NCBI GenBank assembly: GCA_000169355.1
Contig: AAXX01000001.1
Coordinates: 1,178,001 to 1,242,000, forward strand
Direction: 5' to 3'
Source of the DNA: Flavobacteria bacterium BAL38
Lineage (GTDB): Bacteria > Bacteroidota > Bacteroidia > Flavobacteriales > Flavobacteriaceae
DNA length: 64,000 bases
A model generated the notes under the pieces. The model was given only the letters and a program-made list of their open reading frames with translations, searched no databases and was not told the DNA's origin. The translations under genes were made by a program, and so were the position numbers. Below, one piece after another: positions 45,304 to 53,515 of this stretch; within the stretch, counting starts at the first letter, position 1; each line of letters opens with the position of its first letter.

Positions 45304-45471
45304 TTATTTAAGTGTTAAATAGAGAATTACTACTAAAATTATAAAGATTACAAATCCTAAATTAGAATTGTCATTTTTTGAAACTTCATCAATAGATTTT
45401 TTACCGCAATAATAAATCCACATCGCAATATTGCCAAGAATATGTGAAATTAACTTACTAAATAGATTCAT
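45304..45471 (-). CDS. Small membrane protein (55 residues) of unknown function
   Basis: A short gene read on the minus strand from ATG 45471 to TAA 45304. The protein starts MNLFSKLISHILGN and has a polar middle ('CGKKSIDEVSKNDNSN'). A clear C-terminal membrane helix (about 38-54, LGFVIFIILVVILYLTL) ends in Lys. The first about 20 residues are also fairly hydrophobic. It lies 11 bases after the SpmAB-like gene and 44 bases before fumarase on the same strand, so it may be co-transcribed with both. The intact frame, membrane-protein pattern and position support a real gene. No family is recognised. Confidence 0.55.
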   Translation of the reverse strand: MNLFSKLISHILGNIAMWIYYCGKKSIDEVSKNDNSNLGFVIFIILVVILYLTLK

Positions 45472-45482
45472 TATTTAGAATA

Positions 45483-46922
45483 TTAAAAAAACCAAAGTGC
45501 CACAAAAATCGCCGTAATTACACAAATTAAATCTACTAAAAGCATAGTTGTAAGTGCGTAACGTGTATTTTTAATGTTTACAGAGCCAAAGTAAACTGCA
45601 ATTACATAAAAAGTACTTTCGGCACTACACTGAAAAATACTACTTAATCTTCCTGTTAAAGAATCGGCTCCAAAAGTATTCATCGAATCAATTAAAAATC
45701 CTCTTGACCCTGCAGAACTGAAAGGTCGTAATAAAGCAACAGGTATAGCATCAACAATTTGTTTATTTATTCCAAAATTAGAAAACACAAAGGCTAAACC
45801 ATTACTTATAATATCAAACAAACCACTATTTCTAAATAATGAAATTGCTGCTAACATTGCTAAAACATATGGAAAAATAGTAACTCCAGTTTTTATGCCA
45901 TTATTTGCTCCTTCAACAAAGGCTTCAAAAACAGTAGTTTTCGCTTCGGCAAATAATTTCTCTTTTCGAAAGGCATAAATTAAAGTAAAACCAATAATGG
46001 CTAATAATATTAATCCTGAAAGGTTAGAAGTGAAATAGTTTTTTCCAATTAAATCCAAATGATTTACATACATCAATAAACCAATAATTGCCCCAATCAA
46101 TGTCATTAAGCCAATTGCTAAAGAAGCACTTTTAAAATTGATTTTTTGTTTAATACCAACAATAATAAAAGCAGCGATTGTGCCAATAAACGATGTAATT
46201 ATACATGGCAGCATTACGTCTGCAGGATTACTAGAACCAGCTGCTGCGCGGTAACCAATAATAGAAGTTGCGATTAATGTTAATCCAGATGCATGCAAAC
46301 ACATAAACATAATTTGGGCATCGCTTGCCTTGTCTTTATCCGGATTTATTTCTTGTAAACTTTGCATGGCTTTTAAACCAAAAGGAGTTGCTGCCGAGTC
46401 TAATCCTAAAAAGTTTGCCGCAAAATTTAGCGTCATATAGGAAATGGAAGGATGATTTTCGGGAATACTTGGAAATACTTTTACAAAAACAGGACTCAAT
46501 ACTTTTGCTAATTTTCCAGAAACTCCAGAAATAATTAACAATTCCATCAATCCGCAAAAGAAGGCTAAATAGGCAATAAGCGGAATAATAATATCAACCA
46601 AACTACTTTTGCATGTTGCTAATAAACCATCAGATTTTTGAACACCGCTATAAATTTGAACCGCTTTATTTTTGTAAACATACGTTGTATCGTTATTAGA
46701 TAAATCACGATTGACAATCATTGTTTTATCTTCTTTCAATTCGATACTGTCTCTAATGAAAGCAGGAACTTGATCAATATACTTTTCAGAAATTAAAATA
46801 GGATCGCCTTTTTCGCCATTTAACACATAGTCAATAGTGTAATTACTACCCGAAAACAAGCTAATGACAACAAATAAAATGGAACTAATAAATATTACTA
46901 ACCAAAATCTACTTAAAACCAT
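45483..46922 (-). CDS. Nucleoside-recognition (Gate) domain membrane protein, fused SpmA/SpmB type
   Basis: A 479-residue polytopic membrane protein. It has a first hydrophobic segment with a periplasmic insertion (about 25-90), then two Gate/nucleoside-recognition domains. The first contains 'FCGLMELLIISGVSGKLAKVLSPV' and 'NFLGLDSAATPFGLKAM' (SpmA-like). The second contains 'GVTIFPYVLAMLAAISLFRNSG' and 'ALLRPFSSAGSRGF' (SpmB-like). In Bacillus, SpmA and SpmB act in spore-core dehydration; the role in non-sporing Bacteroidota is unknown, perhaps solute transport. It heads a run with the 55-residue protein and fumarase. Confidence 0.85.
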   Translation of the reverse strand: MVLSRFWLVIFISSILFVVISLFSGSNYTIDYVLNGEKGDPILISEKYIDQVPAFIRDSIELKEDKTMIVNRDLSNNDTTYVYKNKAVQIYSGVQKSDGLLATCKSSLVDIIIPLIAYLAFFCGLMELLIISGVSGKLAKVLSPVFVKVFPSIPENHPSISYMTLNFAANFLGLDSAATPFGLKAMQSLQEINPDKDKASDAQIMFMCLHASGLTLIATSIIGYRAAAGSSNPADVMLPCIITSFIGTIAAFIIVGIKQKINFKSASLAIGLMTLIGAIIGLLMYVNHLDLIGKNYFTSNLSGLILLAIIGFTLIYAFRKEKLFAEAKTTVFEAFVEGANNGIKTGVTIFPYVLAMLAAISLFRNSGLFDIISNGLAFVFSNFGINKQIVDAIPVALLRPFSSAGSRGFLIDSMNTFGADSLTGRLSSIFQCSAESTFYVIAVYFGSVNIKNTRYALTTMLLVDLICVITAIFVALWFF

Positions 46923-47005
46923 AAATCAATATTTTTCGTAAATGTAATATTAAATGAACAAATATTAAATAAAATTAAATGTTTAGAAATTTAGATAAAT
47001 AATTT

Positions 47006-47013
47006 TATATTTG
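47006..47013 (+). promoter_or_regulatory. Candidate -7 box for the S8 protease gene
   Basis: TATATTTG matches TAnnTTTG and ends 33 bases before the ATG at 47047. TTTA at 46982-46985 is a weak -33 candidate with a 20-base spacer. Confidence 0.45.
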
Positions 47014-47046
47014 TAAATTAATCATTAACCAAACCTACTAATTAAC

Positions 47047-50010
47047 ATGAAAATCAGAACATTACTACTTGTTTTTTCTATGATTTTTTCTGGATTCATT
47101 TTTTCACAAACTAAAGAAGATGCTGAAAAAATAACCAAAAATTATGATTTAGAAAAAATTAAAGCATTAGAAACTTCTTTAAGAATAAAAGAAGCAGCTG
47201 AAAAAGATGCGGCTTACAAAGCAGCAAAAATAAACGGATGGCCTATTACTATTAAAACAGAAGATGGTGCATTTCAAGAATTAATGAAATTAACTCCTGA
47301 TGGATTTCCAGTTTATTATTCAACGCATAATATAAATGCTGCTAGATCTACACGTACTAATTATTTGAACACCGGTGGTGGTTTAGGACTAACTTTGGAC
47401 GGACAAAATATGGTTGCTAGGGTTTGGGACGGTGGAACTGTTAGAAGAACACACAGAGGATTTGAGACGGGTAGACTTACAACAGTTGATGATCCATCAG
47501 GAACAACTTATGATACTCACCCTACCCACGTAACAGGGACAATTATTGCAAACAGATGGAGTGCGGGTTCGAATAGTATAAAAGGAATGGCTTTTCAAGC
47601 TACTGCTAGAACTTTTAACTGGACAGATGATGAGTCTGAAGCACTTTCAGAAGTGGCATTAGGGATGCTAGTTTCAAATCATTCATATGGTGTGCCAGTT
47701 ACAGGAACAGGAGGAACACTTCCTTCTTGGTATATTGGTTCGTATGTAGATGATTCACGAGCATGGGATGAAATTGCATATTTATCTCCTTATTATTTGC
47801 CTATTTATTCTGCAGGTAACGATGGTACAAATAATAATAATGCTAACCCAATTGCTGCAGGTTATGATAAGTTAGTGGGGAATAAAGTGGCTAAAAATGT
47901 TTTAACAGTTGCAAATGCTCAGGATGCTGTAATTAATGCTGATGGTTCTCTTTCAAGTGTTTTGATTAATTCATCTAGTAGCCAAGGACCAAGTGATGAT
48001 AGAAGAATAAAACCAGATATTGCAGGTAATGGAACATCTGTAAACTCTTTAAGCGATACATCTGACACGGCTACTACTAATATGTCAGGGACATCAATGG
48101 CGGCTCCTAATGTTACAGGAACATTATTATTATTGCAACAACATTATAAGAATCTTACCAATAGTTTTATGAGAGCAGCAACTTTAAAAGGTTTAGCTTG
48201 CCATACCGCTGATGATGCTGGCGCTGTAGGTCCTGATCCAGTTTTTGGTTGGGGATTGTTAAATGCTAAAAAAGCTGCCGAAACTATTTCAAATAACGGT
48301 CTTTCTTCTTGGGTTTCTGAAGAAAAATTAAATCAAGGTCAAACTTTTACAATGAGTGTTTCTTCAAATGGTGGAGTAAACAATCCATTAATTGCATCAA
48401 TAACCTGGACGGATGTTCCTGGTGAAGCTAATAATGGTCAAAGATTAACGCCAAATGATCCATTTAAATCATTAGTTAATGATTTAGATATTAGAATCAC
48501 AAAAGACGGTACTACTTATTACCCATGGAGATTAGATGTAAATGCTCCTACTTCTCCAGCATTAAGAAATGGAGATAATGATGTGGATAATGTTGAGGTA
48601 ATAAAAATAGATGCTCCTGCTGCAGGTAACTATGTTATTACAATTACTCACAAAGGAAATTTAGTATCTGGTAGTCAAAATTACTCATTAGTAGTTACAG
48701 GAATTGCTTCAAATTTTGCTCTTGTTCCTACATCAGAAAATGCTGAATTATGTAGTAACCAAACAGCAACTTATACTTTTAGTTACAATCAAACAGGTGG
48801 AGCAACTACTAATTTTTCTACTGTAGGTATTCCTGCTGGAGCAAATGCAACTATTTCACCAACTAGTTTAAATACAAATGGAACGGTAACACTAACAGTA
48901 TCAAACTTACCAGCTGTTATTCCTGGAGAATATAATGTTGGAATTGTTGGTAATAATGGAATTGAATCAGAAACAAGAACTAAAGTTTTAAAAATTTATA
49001 GTTCAACTTTTCAACCAGTTGTGATAACATCTCCTACTAATGGATTTAATGGTGCGGCAACTACAGTTAATCTTCGTTGGCAAGCAAATTCTAATGTTGA
49101 AAATCAATTAGTACAATTATCTACTAGTCCAACATTTTCAACTTTTGTTGTAAATCAGTCTACGCCAAATACAAATTATATAGTTTCTGGTTTAAATCAA
49201 GATACAATGTATTATTGGAGAATTGTGCCTTCTAATAGATGTGGTGCTGAAAATGAAAATTCTGCAGTTGTAAATTCATTTAGAACAGGAATATTATCTT
49301 GTGGAAATACTTTTTCTGCTACTGATTTTTCAGATGCTGTATTGGCAGATGTTGCTAATTCATCAGCAAGTGTTCCTGTAACTGTTACAGGTGGTTTAAC
49401 AATTGGTGAAATGAGAGTTTCATTTGATATGACACATACTTATGTTCAAGATATGACAATAACTTTACAAGGTCCGGCTTCAATTGGAAGTCCAGTTGTA
49501 ATTTTATTACAACAACCATGTGGAGATAATGATGATATTAGTTGTCGATTTGTTGACTCAGGTACTACACCGGCTTGTACAGGAGTTCCTGCAATTTCTG
49601 GTGATATTGCTCCAGTAGATCCTTTTACTAATTTAAATGGTTTAATTGCAGATGGGACATGGACATTATTAGTAGATGATCCATTTAATGGTGATGGTGG
49701 AACTATTTCTAATTTCACAATTGAAATATGTGCTGTAACTGCATCATTAAGTTCAAATGATAATGTGTTTAATTCGTTAAGTGTTTTCCCTAACCCAGCA
49801 AAAGGAACTGTTAATATTGATTTAGCAGGAGCTGTTACGGGAGATACTACTTATGAATTATTTGATGTTCAAGGAAGAAAAGTGGTTACTAAAGTTTCTT
49901 CAAATAATTTTGAAACATTAAACGTTGAAAATTTATCTGACGGAATTTATATGTTAAGCATTCAAAATGGAAGTACTAAAACAACTAAAAAAGTGGTTAT
50001 TAATAATTAA
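47047..50010 (+). CDS. Secreted subtilisin-like S8 peptidase with P-domain and T9SS type A tail
   Basis: A 987-residue secreted protease. A signal peptide (1-20) and a charged propeptide (to about 95) precede the S8 domain. Its catalytic triad is Asp128, His161 and Ser350 (GTSMAAPNV), with oxyanion Asn258 in SAGNDG. After a jelly-roll segment (about 430-550) comes a fibronectin-like region (about 650-765), then a proprotein-convertase P-domain (about 785-905, 'MRVSFDMTHTYVQDMTITLQGP'). The type A sorting tail follows ('LSVFPNPAKGTVNIDLAG', ending KKVVINN). The T9SS exports the protein through the outer membrane and cleaves or anchors it via the tail. It is monocistronic, and a strong terminator follows. 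Confidence 0.95.
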   Translation: MKIRTLLLVFSMIFSGFIFSQTKEDAEKITKNYDLEKIKALETSLRIKEAAEKDAAYKAAKINGWPITIKTEDGAFQELMKLTPDGFPVYYSTHNINAARSTRTNYLNTGGGLGLTLDGQNMVARVWDGGTVRRTHRGFETGRLTTVDDPSGTTYDTHPTHVTGTIIANRWSAGSNSIKGMAFQATARTFNWTDDESEALSEVALGMLVSNHSYGVPVTGTGGTLPSWYIGSYVDDSRAWDEIAYLSPYYLPIYSAGNDGTNNNNANPIAAGYDKLVGNKVAKNVLTVANAQDAVINADGSLSSVLINSSSSQGPSDDRRIKPDIAGNGTSVNSLSDTSDTATTNMSGTSMAAPNVTGTLLLLQQHYKNLTNSFMRAATLKGLACHTADDAGAVGPDPVFGWGLLNAKKAAETISNNGLSSWVSEEKLNQGQTFTMSVSSNGGVNNPLIASITWTDVPGEANNGQRLTPNDPFKSLVNDLDIRITKDGTTYYPWRLDVNAPTSPALRNGDNDVDNVEVIKIDAPAAGNYVITITHKGNLVSGSQNYSLVVTGIASNFALVPTSENAELCSNQTATYTFSYNQTGGATTNFSTVGIPAGANATISPTSLNTNGTVTLTVSNLPAVIPGEYNVGIVGNNGIESETRTKVLKIYSSTFQPVVITSPTNGFNGAATTVNLRWQANSNVENQLVQLSTSPTFSTFVVNQSTPNTNYIVSGLNQDTMYYWRIVPSNRCGAENENSAVVNSFRTGILSCGNTFSATDFSDAVLADVANSSASVPVTVTGGLTIGEMRVSFDMTHTYVQDMTITLQGPASIGSPVVILLQQPCGDNDDISCRFVDSGTTPACTGVPAISGDIAPVDPFTNLNGLIADGTWTLLVDDPFNGDGGTISNFTIEICAVTASLSSNDNVFNSLSVFPNPAKGTVNIDLAGAVTGDTTYELFDVQGRKVVTKVSSNNFETLNVENLSDGIYMLSIQNGSTKTTKKVVINN

Positions 50011-50026
50011 TCATGTTTAGTATATA

Positions 50027-50058
50027 ATAAAAAGGGAGCTAATTAGCTCCCTTTTTTT
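50027..50058. terminator. Bidirectional terminator between protease and exonuclease genes
   Basis: A perfect palindrome GGGAGCTAATTAGCTCCC (50034-50051) is bordered by A and T runs. It serves both convergent genes. Confidence 0.85.
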
Positions 50059-50770
50059 ATACATGTATTATCTCTTCTTCAATTAATAAATCTTCTCGTC
50101 TTAATCTTAGAAAAATTTGTGCTACTGCAATTACGTCTTTTTCGCAGTATGTTATGATTCGGTCAATGTTGTTTTCTACATAAAAAACATGTGCGACTTC
50201 ACTTCCGTCTATGTCGTCTTTTGGAGATGGAATTCCTAAGACTTTTGTGAGTAATTTTAACGAAGTAAAGTGCTTGTAATCACCAAATTTCCATAACTCT
50301 AAAGTATCAAGATGTGCAACTTCCCATGGTTTTTTACCAAATAAATTTAATTTATCAGGAAGCGCAATTCCATTAATAATCATGCGTCGTGCAATAAATG
50401 GAATGTCAAACTCTTTAGCATTATGACCGCATAAAACATGTTGGGCTCCGTTGAAATGGGTGTTTAGTAAGTTAGAAAAATCTTGTAATATTTTCTTTTC
50501 TTCTCCCCAAAAACTGGTAACACGAAAGTTTCTAATATCTGCTTTATTTACAAAGTAACCGACAGAAATTGTAATAATTTTCCCAAATTCTGCCCAAATG
50601 CCAGCTCTTTCATAAAAATCTTCAGCAGACACTTCGTCTTTTCGTTGGTATTGTGTTTTGTGTTCCCATAAATATCGAGTTTCTTCATCTAAAATTCCAT
50701 AGTTTTGGTGCTCTGGAACAGTTTCGATATCTAAAAATAGAATGTTGTTTAAGTTAATTTTTTCAATCAT
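50057..50770 (-). CDS. 3'-5' exonuclease, PolB-like (DNA_pol_B_exo2)
   Basis: A 237-residue DEDD exonuclease. Motif I is 'FLDIETVPE' (Asp14, Glu16), motif II 'LCGHNAKEFDIPFIARR' and motif III 'ITYCEKDVIAVAQIF', which places the YxxxD-type residues. This layout is that of the predicted PolB-related 3'-5' exonucleases common in Bacteroidota, thought to act in DNA repair or RNA trimming. It is a soluble cytosolic protein. The neighbours on the same strand upstream are a small tail-anchored protein and a serine hydrolase, with no obvious functional link. Confidence 0.9.
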   Translation of the reverse strand: MIEKINLNNILFLDIETVPEHQNYGILDEETRYLWEHKTQYQRKDEVSAEDFYERAGIWAEFGKIITISVGYFVNKADIRNFRVTSFWGEEKKILQDFSNLLNTHFNGAQHVLCGHNAKEFDIPFIARRMIINGIALPDKLNLFGKKPWEVAHLDTLELWKFGDYKHFTSLKLLTKVLGIPSPKDDIDGSEVAHVFYVENNIDRIITYCEKDVIAVAQIFLRLRREDLLIEEEIIHV

Positions 50771-50793
50771 TTTTATATGGTAAATAGTTAATT

Positions 50794-51090
50794 TTAAAAT
50801 ACATTATATTTCTTACTTAAGAAGAGTAAAAGTATTGTAAGCAATAAAAAACTTATTCCAAAAAGTAAGTCTTGTTTTCTTTTTCTATTCTTAATAGTTT
50901 GTCTTATATGTTGTTTAATTTTTTTTAGTTCAGTTTTAAATATTTGAGAATGCTTGAGATTCTTATCATTTTGCGTTGAATTATCTCCAATTAAACTAGA
51001 TTTTTTATTGCTTATGGATTCTCTTAAAGCAATCTTTTTTGATTTACTAATTTTTTCTCTATTCTTAAAAGCAAAAAAATGGCCACTCAT
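50794..51090 (-). CDS. Small tail-anchored membrane protein
   Basis: A 98-residue protein with a very basic, helix-prone N-terminal 75 residues (RKRKQ before the helix) and one C-terminal membrane segment (about 76-92, LLFGISFLLLTILLLFL), ending KKYNVF. The start is 6 bases after the stop of the serine hydrolase gene, so it is probably in that operon. A shadow frame on the other strand is less credible because it lacks a matching context. No family is recognised. The basic domain might bind nucleic acid or phospholipid, which is speculative. Confidence 0.6.
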   Translation of the reverse strand: MSGHFFAFKNREKISKSKKIALRESISNKKSSLIGDNSTQNDKNLKHSQIFKTELKKIKQHIRQTIKNRKRKQDLLFGISFLLLTILLLFLSKKYNVF

Positions 51091-51096
51091 CTTTTT

Positions 51097-52254
51097 TTAT
51101 TTTTTCATTTTCAACATTTCGTACGTTTCTTCAATATATAAATATAAATCCTCGCTATGTGGATCGTATGAAGTTTGAACACCTTTTAAATGGCCTAATC
51201 TTACAATAATTAACTCGTCTTCGGGAATAACAATTACAAATTGACCTAAATGGCCACGCATATAATATAAATCTTTTCCTAAAAAGTTATGCATCCACCA
51301 TCCATAGCCATATTCAGGGCTATTTTCAAATCGAGGTGTTACGCATTTTTTTACAAAAGCGCTATCTAGTAATTGTGTTCCGTTCCATTTTCCATTATTC
51401 AAATATAATTTTCCAAAACGAGCAAAATCTCTAGCATTACTTCCTATGCAGCAGTATGCTTTTTCGATTCCGTTTGGAGCTTCATCAAGTTGCCAAAGTG
51501 CTTCGTTTTCAGCACCCATAGGTTTCCAAAAGTGTTTTGAAACATAATCAGATAAAAATTCTCCGGTTGCTTTTTCAATACACATTGCAAGTAATTGAGT
51601 AGCCCCACTTAAATACTTAAAAGATTGTCCGGGTTTTTCATTTATTTCTAAACCTATAATCACATTTTTTAAATCATCATCAAAATAAGCACGAGTTACA
51701 ATTGAAAACGGACTGTAATATTTTTCATCCCAACTCAATCCAGATGCCATAGAAGATAAATCACCTAAGGTTACGTCTTTTGCATAATTACCTTTTAATT
51801 CTGGAAAAAAATCGGTTACTTTTTGGTCTAAACTTTTGATTTTCCCTTCCATAATGGCTTTTCCCATTGCCATAGTAACAACACTTTTTGCCATAGAAAA
51901 GGAATTGGTTTTTGAGTTTTTATTAAATCCATCAAAATAACTTTCATGCCATATACTATCGTTTTTAATAATAAGAAATGCAATAGTTTGTAGTTCTTTA
52001 TGTGTTTTTTGAAGTGTTTCTGTTGCTGGAACAGTATTGTAATCACGAGCTATTGCCCAAGGTTGTGCTATTCCCTTTTTGATTTTTCTATTTGGAAATT
52101 CTTTATAATCTTCTAAAAATGCGGTAGTATATCCTTTAAAATATATTGTTTTTACTGCTCGTAAAAGATAATCAACATTAAAAATGTACATTAATAGAAT
52201 AATACTTGCCAAAACTATAGCAAACCATTTAAAGAATTTTAGAAGAAATTTCAT
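51097..52254 (-). CDS. Serine hydrolase (class C beta-lactamase-like)
   Basis: A 385-residue protein with an N-terminal membrane anchor (about 8-27), so the domain lies in the periplasm. The nucleophile motif is Ser120-Met-Ala-Lys123 (SFSMAKSVV). 'LSSMASGLSWDEKYY' and 'YLSGATQLLAMCIEKATG' are typical of the beta-lactamase/esterase B family, and the C-terminal 'YYMRGHLGQFVIVIPE' takes the place of the KTG-like motif. Such proteins include D-amino peptidases, esterases and PBP-like enzymes; true beta-lactam resistance is not implied. It is followed closely by the tail-anchored protein. Confidence 0.87.
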   Translation of the reverse strand: MKFLLKFFKWFAIVLASIILLMYIFNVDYLLRAVKTIYFKGYTTAFLEDYKEFPNRKIKKGIAQPWAIARDYNTVPATETLQKTHKELQTIAFLIIKNDSIWHESYFDGFNKNSKTNSFSMAKSVVTMAMGKAIMEGKIKSLDQKVTDFFPELKGNYAKDVTLGDLSSMASGLSWDEKYYSPFSIVTRAYFDDDLKNVIIGLEINEKPGQSFKYLSGATQLLAMCIEKATGEFLSDYVSKHFWKPMGAENEALWQLDEAPNGIEKAYCCIGSNARDFARFGKLYLNNGKWNGTQLLDSAFVKKCVTPRFENSPEYGYGWWMHNFLGKDLYYMRGHLGQFVIVIPEDELIIVRLGHLKGVQTSYDPHSEDLYLYIEETYEMLKMKK

Positions 52255-52315
52255 GAGCTATTTTTATAAAATTGTGTTATAAAAGTAGCAAAAAGCGATT
52301 TGATTTTATAAAAAT

Positions 52316-52789
52316 CTAAAATAAACTTTCTTGTTTAGATGCATTTTCGTGCTCAAGTAACCATTTTTTACGCCATAATCCACCAGCATAGCCAGTTAGA
52401 GATCCATCTTTTCCAATTACGCGATGGCAAGGAATTATAATCCATAGTGGGTTTTTTCCATTTGCAGAAGCAACCGCTCGAATTGCTTTAACATCTCCTA
52501 ATTTTTTGGATAATTCTAAATAAGAATAAGTTTTTCCATAAGGTATATGTAATAACTCTTCCCAAACTTTTTTCTGAAAATCTGTTCCTTTCGGATTAAT
52601 AGAAAACGAAAATTCTTTTATTGTACCATTAAAATAGCCATTTAGTTCTTCAACTGCGAGTTGAAATTCTTTCGGAATATCTGTAGATACTTCAATTACA
52701 TCATCTAGAATTTGAATTTTTGAAATTCCATTTGTATCACCAGTAATTATGGCATTTCCTAAAGGTGTTTTAATTACAATTGTTTTCAT
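52316..52789 (-). CDS. ogt: Methylated-DNA--protein-cysteine methyltransferase
   Basis: A 157-residue suicide DNA-repair enzyme that moves alkyl groups from O6-alkylguanine to its active Cys121 in the PCHR motif ('IIPCHRVIGKDGSLTGYAGG'). 'GTDFQKKVWEELLHIPYGKTYSY' is the preceding DNA-binding helix block. The short N-terminal domain has no Ada-type Cys, so it is of the Ogt/MGMT type. It is cytosolic and monocistronic, between the serine hydrolase and DUF1573 genes. Confidence 0.95.
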   Translation of the reverse strand: MKTIVIKTPLGNAIITGDTNGISKIQILDDVIEVSTDIPKEFQLAVEELNGYFNGTIKEFSFSINPKGTDFQKKVWEELLHIPYGKTYSYLELSKKLGDVKAIRAVASANGKNPLWIIIPCHRVIGKDGSLTGYAGGLWRKKWLLEHENASKQESLF

Positions 52790-52795
52790 AATAAA

Positions 52796-52826
52796 AATAA
52801 AAAACCACCTAAATAAATAGGTGGTT
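52796..52826 (-). terminator. Terminator of the DUF1573 gene
   Basis: AACCACCT (52802-52809) and AGGTGGTT (52818-52825) form an 8-base stem with an 8-base loop. On the minus strand a T run follows. It lies 34 bases after the DUF1573 stop. Confidence 0.75.
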
Positions 52827-52859
52827 AAATAAGATGTAAAAGCTGAATTAATAATATTT

Positions 52860-53369
52860 TTAAGATTTAATCTCTTCTTTTTTATCAGTAGCTGGTTCTA
52901 GCACTTTTCCTTTAAAAGATAAGGTTTTAACAGCTTCAGTTCCGTTTTCATTAGTTGTAATCGTTACTGATTTTTGGAAAGCACCAACATTTGCAGCATT
53001 AAAAGTAGCAGCAACCATTCCTTTTTCTCCTGGTTTAATTGGAGTTTTCGTGTAATTTGCAGCAGTACAACCACAAGCTGGTCTAACATTAGTAATTAAA
53101 ATAGTTTCTTTTGTATTGTTAGTAAAAGAAAACTCATAAGTTGCAGGTTTTCCTTTTTCAAGATCACCAAAGTCATGCATTTCTTGATCCCATTTAATTA
53201 CAGATTGAGCTGGAGTAACTGGAGCTTTAACATCAGCAGGAGCTACTTGCATAGCTTTAGCTGTTTCTGTTTTAACTTCTTTTAAAGGAGCAATTTTTGC
53301 GTCTTTTACCTGTGCAAATGAAGCACTAACGATAAATAATGCTGCAATTGATAATTTAATTGATTTCAT
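52860..53369 (-). CDS. DUF1573 secreted/periplasmic protein
   Basis: A 169-residue protein with a signal peptide (1-19, ending SFAQ), a Lys/Ala/Pro-rich linker to about 55 and one DUF1573 Ig-like domain ('WDQEMHDFGDLEKGKPATYEFSFTN', 'NVRPACGCTAANYTKTPIKPGEKG'). The CGC pair in the domain is conserved in the family. Function is unknown; members are abundant exported proteins in Bacteroidota. It is monocistronic with its own terminator, and divergent from the histidine kinase gene. Confidence 0.9.
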   Translation of the reverse strand: MKSIKLSIAALFIVSASFAQVKDAKIAPLKEVKTETAKAMQVAPADVKAPVTPAQSVIKWDQEMHDFGDLEKGKPATYEFSFTNNTKETILITNVRPACGCTAANYTKTPIKPGEKGMVAATFNAANVGAFQKSVTITTNENGTEAVKTLSFKGKVLEPATDKKEEIKS

Positions 53370-53406
53370 AAGGTATAATTTTTTTAGTTATTTTAAATTT
53401 GTTATA

Positions 53407-53414
53407 CAAAACTA
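53407..53414 (-). promoter_or_regulatory. Candidate -7 box for the DUF1573 gene
   Basis: Minus-strand TAGTTTTG matches TAnnTTTG and lies 37 bases before the ATG at 53369. Confidence 0.4.
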
Positions 53415-53515
53415 AAAAACTTTTATATTGGTCTTGTTAATTAAATTTTAATGATTGTTAACGACATGTTAATAGTAATTTTTAAAACCGCTTTTTTTGT
53501 AATATCGAACTCATT

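Noticed and set aside
50954..51178. Plus-strand ORF of 74 codons
   Set aside because: It overlaps the ends of two minus-strand genes, including a better-supported tail-anchored protein. The hydrophobic pattern is an antisense effect of Lys/Asn codons.
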